Assembly: GCA_002898015.1 (NCBI GenBank)
Contig: BDTM01000048.1
Coordinates: 1-64,000 of the forward strand
From: a bacterium BMS3Bbin03
Lineage (GTDB): Bacteria > Zhuqueibacterota > JdFR-76 > BMS3Abin05
Length of the DNA stretch: 64,000 nucleotides
Direction: 5' to 3'
Each line of letters begins with the position of its first letter. Position 1 is the first letter of the stretch. The notes under the pieces are model-generated. The model saw nothing but the letters and a program-made list of their open reading frames with translations, was not told the DNA's origin and ran no database searches. Shown one piece after another: positions 27,511-37,298 of the stretch. The translations under genes were made by a program, and so were the position numbers.

Positions 27511-28794
27511 ATGAAAATCCCGGGAAAGCGCGTTTCGATTCCGTTTATTAAAATAGAATTTTGGACGATGGCCGTTCTGTTGGCTGCTTTTGTTCAATTT
27601 CAGTGTGCTGAGCGCCAGCATTCCAATCCCCTGGATCCTCTAAATCCGGTGACCGAAGGGAAACCCTCGGGATTGCGCGTGGTTTCCGATCATCACAAGG
27701 TGCTTTTAGATTGGCCGGCCATCGGCATCCATTCAATAACCGGCTACGCGATCTACCGGCGTGCGGATTCGAGTGCCGTCCGGAAAATAGCCGCGCTTCC
27801 AGCGTTAAAAAGGGCGTTCACAGACACGCAAACCACCTACGGCACACGCTACCATTATTCTTACGCGGTCATCGCCGGGAATTACGAAAGTCCCTTATCG
27901 GATCCGGTGGCTATTACTCCGGGACCCTCATTTTTTTGGGTGAGTTACGGTTCAATCGGAGAAATATTAAAGCTAACTTTTGATATCGAACATACGTATA
28001 AAACAGTGGACGGACTCGCCTATCCGTCCACAATGGCGCTTGACAAAATGAGCAGGGGAATCTGGGCGGCTGACGAGTATCTGGGGCAAATCAACAGAAT
28101 TTCAGGCTCAGGAGAAATACGCCAGAGGATCGACGGATTCGGGCGGATCACATCGATTGCCGTCGATACGGTGGCGGAAAGGATCTGGATCGCAGATTCC
28201 CGCAACAAACGGGTTGTTAATCTGGATGAGACCGGTAATGCTTTGTTTGCGGTCAGCGGTTTGGAAAATCCGGCAAGACTGGCCGTCGATCAAAAGAGAG
28301 GCTCTTGCTGGATTGTGGATACGGCACAAAAAATAGTGCTGCAAACCAATCGTTCCGGCGGCGCATTACATACCATCAAAAGCCTGTTGAATCCCAAGTG
28401 GGTTTCGATTCCCGGAAAAGACGGAAGTGTGTGGGTGGCAGACAGTTCCCGCGTGGTACGGATTTCATTAGAAGGGAAAATCCTGAGTACGGTGACCGGT
28501 TTTAAATATGCGTATCGTGTGGCACCCGATTTTAAGCGAAATGTCGTTTGGGTGCTGGATCAATCGTACGGCTGGGTGGGAACGGAATTAATTAAAGCGG
28601 ATGAAAACGGAAGACGCCTGGTTCAATTGAAAGGATTTGGTTTCCCCAAAAATATGGTGATCGATTCCTTTGACGGCAGTTGTGTCGTCGCCGATACGTA
28701 CAATTTACGGGTTGTAAAAGTTTCGTCAAATGGTGAAATTTCAAATGAATGGAAATACGGTGCGTCTCCCTGGTGGGTGGCCATTGAAAAATAA
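27511..28794 (+). CDS. Lipoprotein with FnIII-like and NHL/beta-propeller repeats
   Basis: QCAERQHSNPLDPLNP lipoprotein start; repeated SIAVDTVAERIWIADSRNKRVVNLD / RLAVDQKRGSCWIVDTAQKIVLQT motifs. Confidence 0.75.
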   Translation: MKIPGKRVSIPFIKIEFWTMAVLLAAFVQFQCAERQHSNPLDPLNPVTEGKPSGLRVVSDHHKVLLDWPAIGIHSITGYAIYRRADSSAVRKIAALPALKRAFTDTQTTYGTRYHYSYAVIAGNYESPLSDPVAITPGPSFFWVSYGSIGEILKLTFDIEHTYKTVDGLAYPSTMALDKMSRGIWAADEYLGQINRISGSGEIRQRIDGFGRITSIAVDTVAERIWIADSRNKRVVNLDETGNALFAVSGLENPARLAVDQKRGSCWIVDTAQKIVLQTNRSGGALHTIKSLLNPKWVSIPGKDGSVWVADSSRVVRISLEGKILSTVTGFKYAYRVAPDFKRNVVWVLDQSYGWVGTELIKADENGRRLVQLKGFGFPKNMVIDSFDGSCVVADTYNLRVVKVSSNGEISNEWKYGASPWWVAIEK

Positions 28795-28822
28795 TTCTAT
28801 CGACAGGATTTTACGGTTTTAA

Positions 28823-30925
28823 ATGAAACTCTTTACATCAAAACGAACGATAGCCGTTTTATTTTTCATCAGCATTCTTTTTCTGATTTTCACGCTGATT
28901 ATTGACCTTGGGTTCTATTACACACGAAATTATCCGAGCAATGTCTACGGGTTGCGCGAGTTTATGATTGTCTTTTCCTTCCTGTTCTTCAGTTTATTGA
29001 TTTACCGTCAGCGCTATATTCAAAACAAAGATATTCTCTTTAAAATAAAATCTCTTTTTGTGGCTATTCTGGGTGTCTACCTGGCCACGGCACTTCCGAA
29101 ATTTTTGCTGCCGACTCATTATAACGGCACTTCTGAGAATTTGCCCGTTCTGTTTTCATCATTGCTCACGTTGTTTCATTCAACATTCGTTTCCATTTTT
29201 GCGACTCTGTTTTTTATCGCTATTTTGTTTATTTTGAGGGATCTCATCTATTATAAAAGCAAAAAGGGAACCCGCCGTGCTTTTTTGTTTTCCCTGATTT
29301 TGCTGCTGATTTATATTATTTATGAACACATCCAATATGGAGCCTCTAATCCCGATTGGACATTCAAAGGGCGCAACACATTTGAATGGATTCTTTCCGG
29401 ATCCATGTTGTTTCTGATGATGATTCTATCTTTACGAACGGCCTGGGTAAATTATCTCAATAAACGGCAGAAAATCATAACCTTTTGGGTGGGTGTCCTG
29501 ATTTTGCCCGGCGCCATTGCTCTTTCACGATCATCCACGTACCAGAGCATTTACTATTACAGCTTAACCGTGGCTGCTTTCGATGCGTACGTGGCTTATT
29601 TTATCTACATTTACATCCTGTTTTTTCTCGCAAGCATTTTGCTCCATTTGCCGACAGCCAGCATCTTTGACCGGAAAATGACTGAAATTGCCTCGCTTCA
29701 CAATCTCAGCCGAACCATCAGCTCCGTGTTGGATTACGATACCGTGTTAAAAAAGGTGACGGAACTGACGACGCAGGTCCTCTCATCCGACTATTGTTGG
29801 CTGGAGATGATTAACCATTCGACCCGCAGCAGTGAAATAAAGTCGTGGCAGGGATTGAAAAAACCAAGCCCGGAGAAAAAGACCGATAAAGATGAAAACG
29901 GCCTGTCTCATTGGGTTGTCCAGAACAAATATTCGATTTTAATCAATTCCGTTTCAAAGGACACCCGTGCCAGGGCATTAAAATCCAGGGAACGGGACCT
30001 GAATTCCCTGCTCGCCGTTCCGCTTATTTCAAAAGGAGATGTCATCGGAATCCTGTATGCGGCGAAGAAAACAGAGTTCGGTTTTGACAATGAAGACCGT
30101 GAAATGTTACAGGCATTTGCAAACCAGGCCACGATGGCGATTGAAAATGCAAATCTTCTTAAAGAATCGATTGAGCGGGAACGGCTGGCTCAGGAACTGA
30201 AAGTGGCTCACGACACCCAGCTAAAGCTGTTGCCGAAAGAGATGCCCAGGTTTAATGGGCTGGATATCGGCGGTGTGTGTATGACTGCAAATGAAGTGGG
30301 CGGTGATTATTATGGGTTTGTGTCTCTGGATGATTCTCATCTGGGGATTCTGATGGGAGATGTTTCCGGCAAAGGGATTTCAGCCGCATTCTACATGGCC
30401 GAATTAAAAGGGATTGCCGAAGCGTACGGAAAAATTTACCGGTCTCCAAAAGAGCTGCTGATGCAGATAAACAGTGTGTTGTACCGGAACACCGATCGCC
30501 AGACATTTGTGAGTCTGATTTATGCCATTTTTGATCTGGAGAAAAACCAGGTTATCTTCAGCCGTGCGGGGCATTGTCCGCTCTTAATCGTTTCGGGGAA
30601 AACCGGAAAATTACAGGCCCTTCAACCCCCGGGCATCGGGCTGGGTCTTGATGAGGGTCCTATTTTCAACCGGGTTTTAGAAGAGAGAAAATTATCTTTG
30701 CAAATGAATGATGTTTTTTTATTTTATACAGATGGGGTCACCGAAGCTCGAAATCCCGAGGGGATTGAATTCGGAGAAGCAAGGCTCAAGGCACTATTAG
30801 AAAAAAGTTCGCAGAAATCGGCAGAAGAAATAAGGCAGGACATTGTGGAACAGTTGGTCAATTTTACGAGTACGGCCAAACGCCATGATGACCTATCCAT
30901 TTTGGTGGTGAAAAAAACGGGTTAG
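28823..30925 (+). CDS. Membrane GAF-SpoIIE (PP2C-type) serine phosphatase
   Basis: N-terminal TM region, GAF (LLAVPLISKGDVIGILYAAKK), PP2C: GGDYYGFV…GDVSGKGISAAFYMA…FYTDGVTEARN…RHDDLSILVVK. Confidence 0.92.
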   Translation: MKLFTSKRTIAVLFFISILFLIFTLIIDLGFYYTRNYPSNVYGLREFMIVFSFLFFSLLIYRQRYIQNKDILFKIKSLFVAILGVYLATALPKFLLPTHYNGTSENLPVLFSSLLTLFHSTFVSIFATLFFIAILFILRDLIYYKSKKGTRRAFLFSLILLLIYIIYEHIQYGASNPDWTFKGRNTFEWILSGSMLFLMMILSLRTAWVNYLNKRQKIITFWVGVLILPGAIALSRSSTYQSIYYYSLTVAAFDAYVAYFIYIYILFFLASILLHLPTASIFDRKMTEIASLHNLSRTISSVLDYDTVLKKVTELTTQVLSSDYCWLEMINHSTRSSEIKSWQGLKKPSPEKKTDKDENGLSHWVVQNKYSILINSVSKDTRARALKSRERDLNSLLAVPLISKGDVIGILYAAKKTEFGFDNEDREMLQAFANQATMAIENANLLKESIERERLAQELKVAHDTQLKLLPKEMPRFNGLDIGGVCMTANEVGGDYYGFVSLDDSHLGILMGDVSGKGISAAFYMAELKGIAEAYGKIYRSPKELLMQINSVLYRNTDRQTFVSLIYAIFDLEKNQVIFSRAGHCPLLIVSGKTGKLQALQPPGIGLGLDEGPIFNRVLEERKLSLQMNDVFLFYTDGVTEARNPEGIEFGEARLKALLEKSSQKSAEEIRQDIVEQLVNFTSTAKRHDDLSILVVKKTG

Positions 30926-30976
30926 CAGAAATTTGAATGCGGTTTTTGTGTCATTAAAACTTGCGGAGGTTTTGGT

Positions 30977-31333
30977 ATGGATCAGAATCAATTTGAGGTA
31001 ACCAGACAGGATCATGACGATGTGTCGGTTCTGGCGATAAAGGGATTTCTGGACGCGCACACCGCGCCGGAGTTCGAATTTGCCATCCAGGAATTACTTC
31101 AGAACAATCGTTATAAAATGGTCGTGGATTTTCAGGAGCTGAATTACATTAGCAGTGCAGGGCTCGGCGTGTTTATGGGATTCATCGAAGAAGTGCGTAA
31201 AAATGGGGGAGACATAAAATTGGCTCAAATGAACGAAAAAGTCTTTAAAATCTTTGATTTGCTTGGATTTCCCAATTTATATGAAATCTACAAGAGTCGA
31301 AACGAAGCCATACAAAAATTCAGAACAACTTAA
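30977..31333 (+). CDS. STAS-domain anti-sigma factor antagonist
   Basis: DDVSVLAIKGFLDAHTAPEFEFAIQELLQNNRYKMVVDFQELNYISSAGLGVFMGFIEEVRKNGGDIKLAQMNEKVFKIFDLLGF. Confidence 0.95.
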   Translation: MDQNQFEVTRQDHDDVSVLAIKGFLDAHTAPEFEFAIQELLQNNRYKMVVDFQELNYISSAGLGVFMGFIEEVRKNGGDIKLAQMNEKVFKIFDLLGFPNLYEIYKSRNEAIQKFRTT

Positions 31334-31853
31334 ATCAAAAGCCCGGGAGACCACCATTTTGGGACATCATGCGAAAAAGTATCGGCTTATTACCCCCAGC
31401 GAAAGCGCCAATCTTGAATTGATTCGGGACTTCATCGGAAAACTGGCGTATCGCGCAGGATTCAATGGAGATCACGTGAGTAAGATTCAATTGGCGGCGG
31501 ATGAAGCCTGTACAAATGTGGTGCATCACGCTTATGAAGACATTCCCGCGGGGCCGATCGATGTGGAAATTGTGGTCAATCGTGACAAATTCCAGATTAC
31601 GGTTTCGGATAAAGGGGTGGGATTTGATCCTGAGAAATTCGCGCAGCCCGACATGGTGGAATATTTAAGCAAATTTAAAAAAGGCGGATTGGGCATTCAT
31701 TTAATTCATACACTGATGGATGAAGTGACCTTTAAAATCGAACCGTTGAGAAAAAACAGTGTTAAAATGATCAAATACGTTCACAAACCGGAGAGTGCCG
31801 ACAAGCTTCGTCAGCAGGAAATAATCCTCCGGGAGACAAAAAAACGGCGATAA
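31281..31853 (+). CDS. Anti-sigma regulatory factor (RsbW-like serine kinase, HATPase)
   Basis: KIQLAADEACTNVVHHAYEDIPAGPIDVEIVVNRDKFQITVSDKGVGFDPEKF…KKGGLGIHLIHTLMDEV; start uncertain, overlaps the STAS gene. Confidence 0.92.
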   Translation: MKSTRVETKPYKNSEQLKSKARETTILGHHAKKYRLITPSESANLELIRDFIGKLAYRAGFNGDHVSKIQLAADEACTNVVHHAYEDIPAGPIDVEIVVNRDKFQITVSDKGVGFDPEKFAQPDMVEYLSKFKKGGLGIHLIHTLMDEVTFKIEPLRKNSVKMIKYVHKPESADKLRQQEIILRETKKRR

Positions 31854-31866
31854 TCCACGGCAGGCT

Positions 31867-33615
31867 ATGGAAAATACGGAGTTTGAAAACCTAAAAATTC
31901 GGTATCTGGAACTCACCTCTCTCTTTGAGACGAATAAAATTTTGAACGCCTCATTGGATCTGCGGGCTATTCTGAACAATCTGCTTCTAACCTCCATGGG
32001 GCGTTTGATGATTGGGCAGGGCGTGGTGTTTATTCGGGATGAGAAGTCCTTATATAAAATTGCGGCGGCAAAAGGATTTTCTCCGGGGCGCCTGGGGCAG
32101 ACCTTTTTCGTCGAAACAGCGCTTGAAACGCCTTTGTATATTTCGGAAATGCCGTGCAAAGGCGATCAATTCTGTCAATTTCTCAAGGAAAATAACCTGC
32201 AAATTGTGGTTCCGATAATATCGAACGGCAGATTAATCGGAATTCTGGGATTCGGAAAGAAATTTATTCAATCGGATTACAAGCCGGAAGAAATCGATTT
32301 TCTGCAGTCACTCGCAGACAGTGCAGCAATCGCCGTTGATAAAAGTCTTTTGTTTGATGAACTCAAGAAAACAAATCGTAAATTAGACAAAAAAATTCAG
32401 GAATTAAACACGCTTTTTGAAATCAGCCGGGAGTTAAATGCCACTCTGGAAATTCAGAAAATCGTAAATGTGCTTTCCTTTACCATTATGGGGGAATTGC
32501 TCATCAACAAGTGTTTAATTATCTTATATGAAAAAGGTCTTCCGAAAGTCAAGGTCATCCGCGGCGTTGGAATGAAGCCCGAGCCGGTTGAAGAAAATCT
32601 GAACAATCCTGAGGTCCAATACGATTTCCTGCAAAAGCCTGTCCATCAATTGGGGGGGAAAATTCTTTCGAAACACGGTTTATCGGCCTTGCGTGAAGCC
32701 GGGATTGAGTATCTTGTTTCGATGACGGCAAAAAATGAATTAAAGGGTCTCATCGGAATCGGACGGAAAATTACGGGTGAGGAATTGTCCGAGACGGAGC
32801 TTGGATTTTTAGAGACGCTGGCCAACGATGCCGTGAACGCCATCGAGAACGGACGGATGGTTGAGCAGATGCTGGAAAAGCAGCGGATGGAAGAAGAACT
32901 CAAAATTGCACGAGACATCCAGCAGCGGCTCTTGCCGGACAGTTTTCCCCAATTGGAATGGATTGAAATTGCGGCCGTTAATCATTCCTGCCACCATGTG
33001 GGCGGTGATTCTTACGACTGTATTGCGCTGGATTCCGGCGATCTGGGGATTTCAATTGCGGACGTTTCCGGAAAAAGTACACCGGCGGCTCTTTTGATGG
33101 CCAATCTTCAGGCGAGTCTGCGGGCGCTGGCCATCGAACGGAAACCCGTGCATGAGTGCGTCGGCAGGATTAATCATTTAATTTATCAGAACACGGCATC
33201 GGACAAATACATCACTTTTTTTTACGGTGAACTCTCTGCGCTGAAAAAAACACTCACGTACACAAATGCAGGGCATAATGCGCCCATTCTGTTCCATCGA
33301 GACGGACGTTACCGGTTTCTGCAAACAGGGGGCATTATTCTGGGGATGATGAATCACGTGGCTTACGAAGAGGAGACCGTGCCGCTGAATTCCGGCGACG
33401 TACTTGTTCTTTATACCGACGGCATCACGGAGGCATTGAATGCGCATGAAGAAGAGTTCGGCGAAGAGAGACTCATTCAAGTGATCAAAGAGAACCGAAC
33501 CGCTTCCGCCCAAGAAATGGTCGACCGAATCATTGCCGCTGTGGAGAGCTTTTCCGAGGGAATGGACCAGGCAGATGATATGACGCTGATTGTGGTCAGG
33601 CTGAAGGAAATTTGA
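31867..33615 (+). CDS. GAF-SpoIIE (PP2C-type) phosphatase
   Basis: Two GAF-like regions; ARDIQQRLLPDSFP, VGGDSYDCIALDSGDLGISIADVSGKSTPAALLMA, LYTDGITEALN, QADDMTLIVVRL. Confidence 0.93.
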   Translation: MENTEFENLKIRYLELTSLFETNKILNASLDLRAILNNLLLTSMGRLMIGQGVVFIRDEKSLYKIAAAKGFSPGRLGQTFFVETALETPLYISEMPCKGDQFCQFLKENNLQIVVPIISNGRLIGILGFGKKFIQSDYKPEEIDFLQSLADSAAIAVDKSLLFDELKKTNRKLDKKIQELNTLFEISRELNATLEIQKIVNVLSFTIMGELLINKCLIILYEKGLPKVKVIRGVGMKPEPVEENLNNPEVQYDFLQKPVHQLGGKILSKHGLSALREAGIEYLVSMTAKNELKGLIGIGRKITGEELSETELGFLETLANDAVNAIENGRMVEQMLEKQRMEEELKIARDIQQRLLPDSFPQLEWIEIAAVNHSCHHVGGDSYDCIALDSGDLGISIADVSGKSTPAALLMANLQASLRALAIERKPVHECVGRINHLIYQNTASDKYITFFYGELSALKKTLTYTNAGHNAPILFHRDGRYRFLQTGGIILGMMNHVAYEEETVPLNSGDVLVLYTDGITEALNAHEEEFGEERLIQVIKENRTASAQEMVDRIIAAVESFSEGMDQADDMTLIVVRLKEI

Positions 33616-33658
33616 CAGATGAACCTGGGGTTCAGGAAAACATGGAGGCAGGGGTGCC

Positions 33659-35065
33659 TTGTCCCGATTGGCGCAAATAAAACGCTTTGGTGAATCGTAT
33701 TACAATCGATTGAGCATTCGGCAAAAGTTTAGTTTCACAATCAGCGTCGTTCTTTTGATCACGACGGCGATTTTGAGCTTTTCGAGTCTGGAATGGCAGA
33801 AGAAGATTTTGAATGAAAAGATCGCAGAGGTCTGTCAGTTGTCGGTTCAAAATCTTTCGGGCGTGGCCAAAGAGAATTTGCTTATGGGGGGGCGTGCGCC
33901 GATTCAGGAATTGATCAGTAACATGATTCAGATGAAGATCATTGGTCTGCGATACGCTTTTGTGCTGAATCGCGACGGCATGATTGTGGCTCACTCCGAT
34001 CCTCGTAAAATTGACGGAAAAGCCCCGAAGTATCTTTCGATTAAAAGCACCCGGAACATCAAATCGGCTCTTCAAAAAGGCAAATTTTTTGAATATGTCA
34101 ATCGGATTTACGTGCGCCAGAGAAACGGAGGAACGGCACAAAAGATTCTGCTGGGTGTGGCGGTTGTGGGGTTCTCAAAAGAGGATGTGTACCGGCCGAT
34201 TAGTTATGCCCGCCGCATTTTACTGCTGATCACTTTTGTGATTGTCGGGATTGGATTGATTGCGGCGAACTGGGCGGCTCGTCAGCTTTCATCGACGATC
34301 GTCGTTCTGGCCAACGGTGTTCGCCAAGTGCGGGACGGAAATCTTGATGTCGAAATTCCGGTGAGATCACAGGATGAATTGGGGCTGCTCACACGGGAAT
34401 TTAATCAGCTCATCCGCCGTTTTCGGGAAAACGTCCAGATGCAAAAATTTATTTCGGCCCTGACTGTCCAGATGATTCACAGACGATCCCGTCTGAAAAT
34501 CAAAGATGATGAAACCATGGAACGCCGGGACATCGCCGTTTTGTTTTCGGATATTCGAAGTTTTACGACGGTTTCCGAAAAATTGGAACCGGAAAGCCTT
34601 GTGAAGCTTATAAATGTTTATTTTGATTTGCAGACGAAAAGTATCGAAAAATATTTTGGAATTGTGGATAAATTTGTCGGTGATCAAATTATGGCGCTTT
34701 TCCTTGAAGAGGAAATGAATGATCAGGCGATTCAGGCGGCTATTGAGATTCAGCAGAATATTCGGAAATTGAACGTCGAACGCAAAAAAATGAACAAAGA
34801 AATTCTGCAGGTCGGAATTGGCATCTATTACGGGCCGGTGATGATCGGGAGCATGGGCACGAAAACACGCATGGACTACACGGCTATCGGTGACAGTGTG
34901 AATTTAGGCGCCCGGCTTTGCGCCATCGCGAAACCGGGACAGATTATTATTTCCCACCGAATGATCCGGGAAATTCGGAAGAGCTATTCACTTATTAAAT
35001 TGGAACCGCTCATTTTAAAGGGCAGAAACAGACCGGTACAGATTTACAGGGTGAAATATGCGTAA
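33659..35065 (+). CDS. Membrane class III adenylate/guanylate cyclase with HAMP
   Basis: TM - extracytoplasmic sensor - TM - HAMP; IAVLFSDIRSFTTVSEKL, VDKFVGDQIMALF, YGPVMIGSMGTKTRMDYTAIGDSVNLGARL; TTG start. Confidence 0.92.
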   Translation: MSRLAQIKRFGESYYNRLSIRQKFSFTISVVLLITTAILSFSSLEWQKKILNEKIAEVCQLSVQNLSGVAKENLLMGGRAPIQELISNMIQMKIIGLRYAFVLNRDGMIVAHSDPRKIDGKAPKYLSIKSTRNIKSALQKGKFFEYVNRIYVRQRNGGTAQKILLGVAVVGFSKEDVYRPISYARRILLLITFVIVGIGLIAANWAARQLSSTIVVLANGVRQVRDGNLDVEIPVRSQDELGLLTREFNQLIRRFRENVQMQKFISALTVQMIHRRSRLKIKDDETMERRDIAVLFSDIRSFTTVSEKLEPESLVKLINVYFDLQTKSIEKYFGIVDKFVGDQIMALFLEEEMNDQAIQAAIEIQQNIRKLNVERKKMNKEILQVGIGIYYGPVMIGSMGTKTRMDYTAIGDSVNLGARLCAIAKPGQIIISHRMIREIRKSYSLIKLEPLILKGRNRPVQIYRVKYA

Positions 35066-37298
35066 GTACAGTTTCATACGGATGGTTTTTTTATTTTTTT
35101 TCCTGATTTTCCAGGGGAAAGGCATCGCGCAACAAACCAATTATGACGCTGCCACCACTTCCCTCGGCGGTTTTCTGAATGTGTTTTCGGAGAGACCCTC
35201 GGGCTTTTTGTCGAATCCTGCGAATTTGGGACTAAATGCCTGGTATCGCTTTGGCATTCATATCGATGCACCCTATCATTTCAACCAAATTATCGGGAAT
35301 CTGTTTGTCCCCAAAATCGGACATATTGGAATGGCTTTAATTCAGTCGAATAACGAAATTCCGGAACAAAATTTTTATACCGGACTGAGCAGAACTTTTG
35401 GAAGATACGGCACCTGGGGAATGCGTCTGGATTATAGAAAAGGAGGGGACACCGAAGGGCTTCTTTTTAGCGGCGGAATGACTTACCGGATTTTGGAATT
35501 CGATCCCGCAAACACGCCCCTTAAATTCGGAGTCGGGACACAGTTTTCAAATATCAGTCTCTCCGGGCCAAAAGATGCGGGCGTAATTTGGGGGGGCGGC
35601 GCAGTCATTTCGATTAATCAGAATTTTCTAAAATTATATCCCAACATGCTGATCGAAAATAAAAAAGGCTATTGGGCCTTTGGCGCCGCCTTTCTGCCCC
35701 TCGAGCAGGTTTCGCTTAATATGAGCATTTCCAGCCGGACGAAAAACAGGATTCGGGTCGGCTTGTCATTCAGGATGGATCGTGCCTTTGCAGATCTCGT
35801 TTACATCCCCGATCAAAAGCGTTTACAAGCCTCCTTTACCTTTCTCCTGGGAAAATCTCCGGAAGAAAAGGCGCAGGACTATTTTAATGCCGGCAAAAAG
35901 GCGCTGGAAGATCGAAAATTAGCGCGTGCCCGGGAAGATTTTCGCCGGGCCTGGTGCTATATCCCGGAAAATAATTTTTACAGAAAATCCTATAAACTGG
36001 TCTCTCGAAAAATTAAATCCGAGCAGGAACATATCGATTCCTGGATGCAGGAGGCTGAGAATCTGGAGCAGCGGGGCTATTATTTTATCGCCGCGATGCG
36101 GTATCTGGACATATTAAATCAGAATCCGGACTACCGGGCGGCCAAAGTTCGGCTGCGAGCGCTCAGACCTCTGGTCGGGAACGATGTGAACCGTACGCTT
36201 AAAAAAGGGGAGGAATACTTAAAAAAAGGCCGGATAGACGTGGCTGAAAAAATATTTAAAAAAATATTATTATTGGATAAACACAATCAAAAAGCCAGAC
36301 AAGCTTTGGAAAAAATTGCCGAAGATAAACGGAAAGCAGCGGAAGAATATTTTTATCGGGGACTTGGGTATTACAGCCAGCGGAATTTAATCCGGGCGAA
36401 GCAGGAGTTTAAAAAAGCGCTTGAAATCTATCCGCACTACCAGGAAGTCAAGATTTATCTGGATGAAATCCACAAAAAGAACAGGCAAAAAAGCGTCTGG
36501 GCTGATTCACTTTTAAACCGGGCGCACGCTCTCGAAGCCAAAAACTCTTACGCCGGCGCATTGGATGACTACATTCGGGTTCTGGATTGGGAAGCGGACA
36601 ATCCGGCCGCTAAAGAAGGCGTGAAGCGCCTGAACAAGTTTCTTAAGAACCGGAATTCCGTGTATCTGAAAAAGAGTCGCGCCGCTTTGCGAAAAAAAGA
36701 TTTTGCTACAGCCGAACGCTACGCCAAACGGGTCCTGAGGATTTCACCCAAAAACAGGTCGGCACGGCGGCTTCGAAATCAAATTGCTCAGGCCAGGACA
36801 ATTATGTTTAATGAGTTCGTGGATCAGGCTGAGGCTTTTCTTCAGGCACAGCGTTTGCGTGATGCACTTGCAAATTACCGGAAGGCGCTTGGCATTTTTC
36901 CAAAAAATGAAAAAATGATTAAAATTGTCGAGAATTTAAAAAATAAAATCGAATTGAAAAAGAATTATCAAAAAGGCATTCAGGAGTACCGGGCGGAAAA
37001 ATATGAAGAAGCGATTCAATTATTCAATAAAGTCCTGAAAGCCGATCCGTCAAACACAGACGCCGCCCGTTATCTTGAGTCTTCCAGAACCAGAATTAAT
37101 CAACAGGTTAAGCTTCTTTTGCAGAAAGGGATAGAAGAATATTCTAAAGAAAATTATGAAGCCGCCATTCAAACATTTACGGAACTTTTGAAATTAGATC
37201 CCGGTGACCGGGTGGCGAAGGAGTATTACAACCGGTCCGTCATCAAACAGAAAGCCATTCAAAATCTTCAAAAAAATGAAGGGAATTTACCCAATTGA
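35058..37298 (+). CDS. N-terminal PorV-like beta-barrel domain fused to multiple TPR repeats
   Basis: Signal peptide, barrel-like ~250-aa region (GGFLNVFSERPSGFLSNPANLGL…), then TPR-like repeats such as AEEYFYRGLGYYSQRNLIRAKQEFKKALEIYPHY. Confidence 0.8.
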   Translation: MRKYSFIRMVFLFFFLIFQGKGIAQQTNYDAATTSLGGFLNVFSERPSGFLSNPANLGLNAWYRFGIHIDAPYHFNQIIGNLFVPKIGHIGMALIQSNNEIPEQNFYTGLSRTFGRYGTWGMRLDYRKGGDTEGLLFSGGMTYRILEFDPANTPLKFGVGTQFSNISLSGPKDAGVIWGGGAVISINQNFLKLYPNMLIENKKGYWAFGAAFLPLEQVSLNMSISSRTKNRIRVGLSFRMDRAFADLVYIPDQKRLQASFTFLLGKSPEEKAQDYFNAGKKALEDRKLARAREDFRRAWCYIPENNFYRKSYKLVSRKIKSEQEHIDSWMQEAENLEQRGYYFIAAMRYLDILNQNPDYRAAKVRLRALRPLVGNDVNRTLKKGEEYLKKGRIDVAEKIFKKILLLDKHNQKARQALEKIAEDKRKAAEEYFYRGLGYYSQRNLIRAKQEFKKALEIYPHYQEVKIYLDEIHKKNRQKSVWADSLLNRAHALEAKNSYAGALDDYIRVLDWEADNPAAKEGVKRLNKFLKNRNSVYLKKSRAALRKKDFATAERYAKRVLRISPKNRSARRLRNQIAQARTIMFNEFVDQAEAFLQAQRLRDALANYRKALGIFPKNEKMIKIVENLKNKIELKKNYQKGIQEYRAEKYEEAIQLFNKVLKADPSNTDAARYLESSRTRINQQVKLLLQKGIEEYSKENYEAAIQTFTELLKLDPGDRVAKEYYNRSVIKQKAIQNLQKNEGNLPN

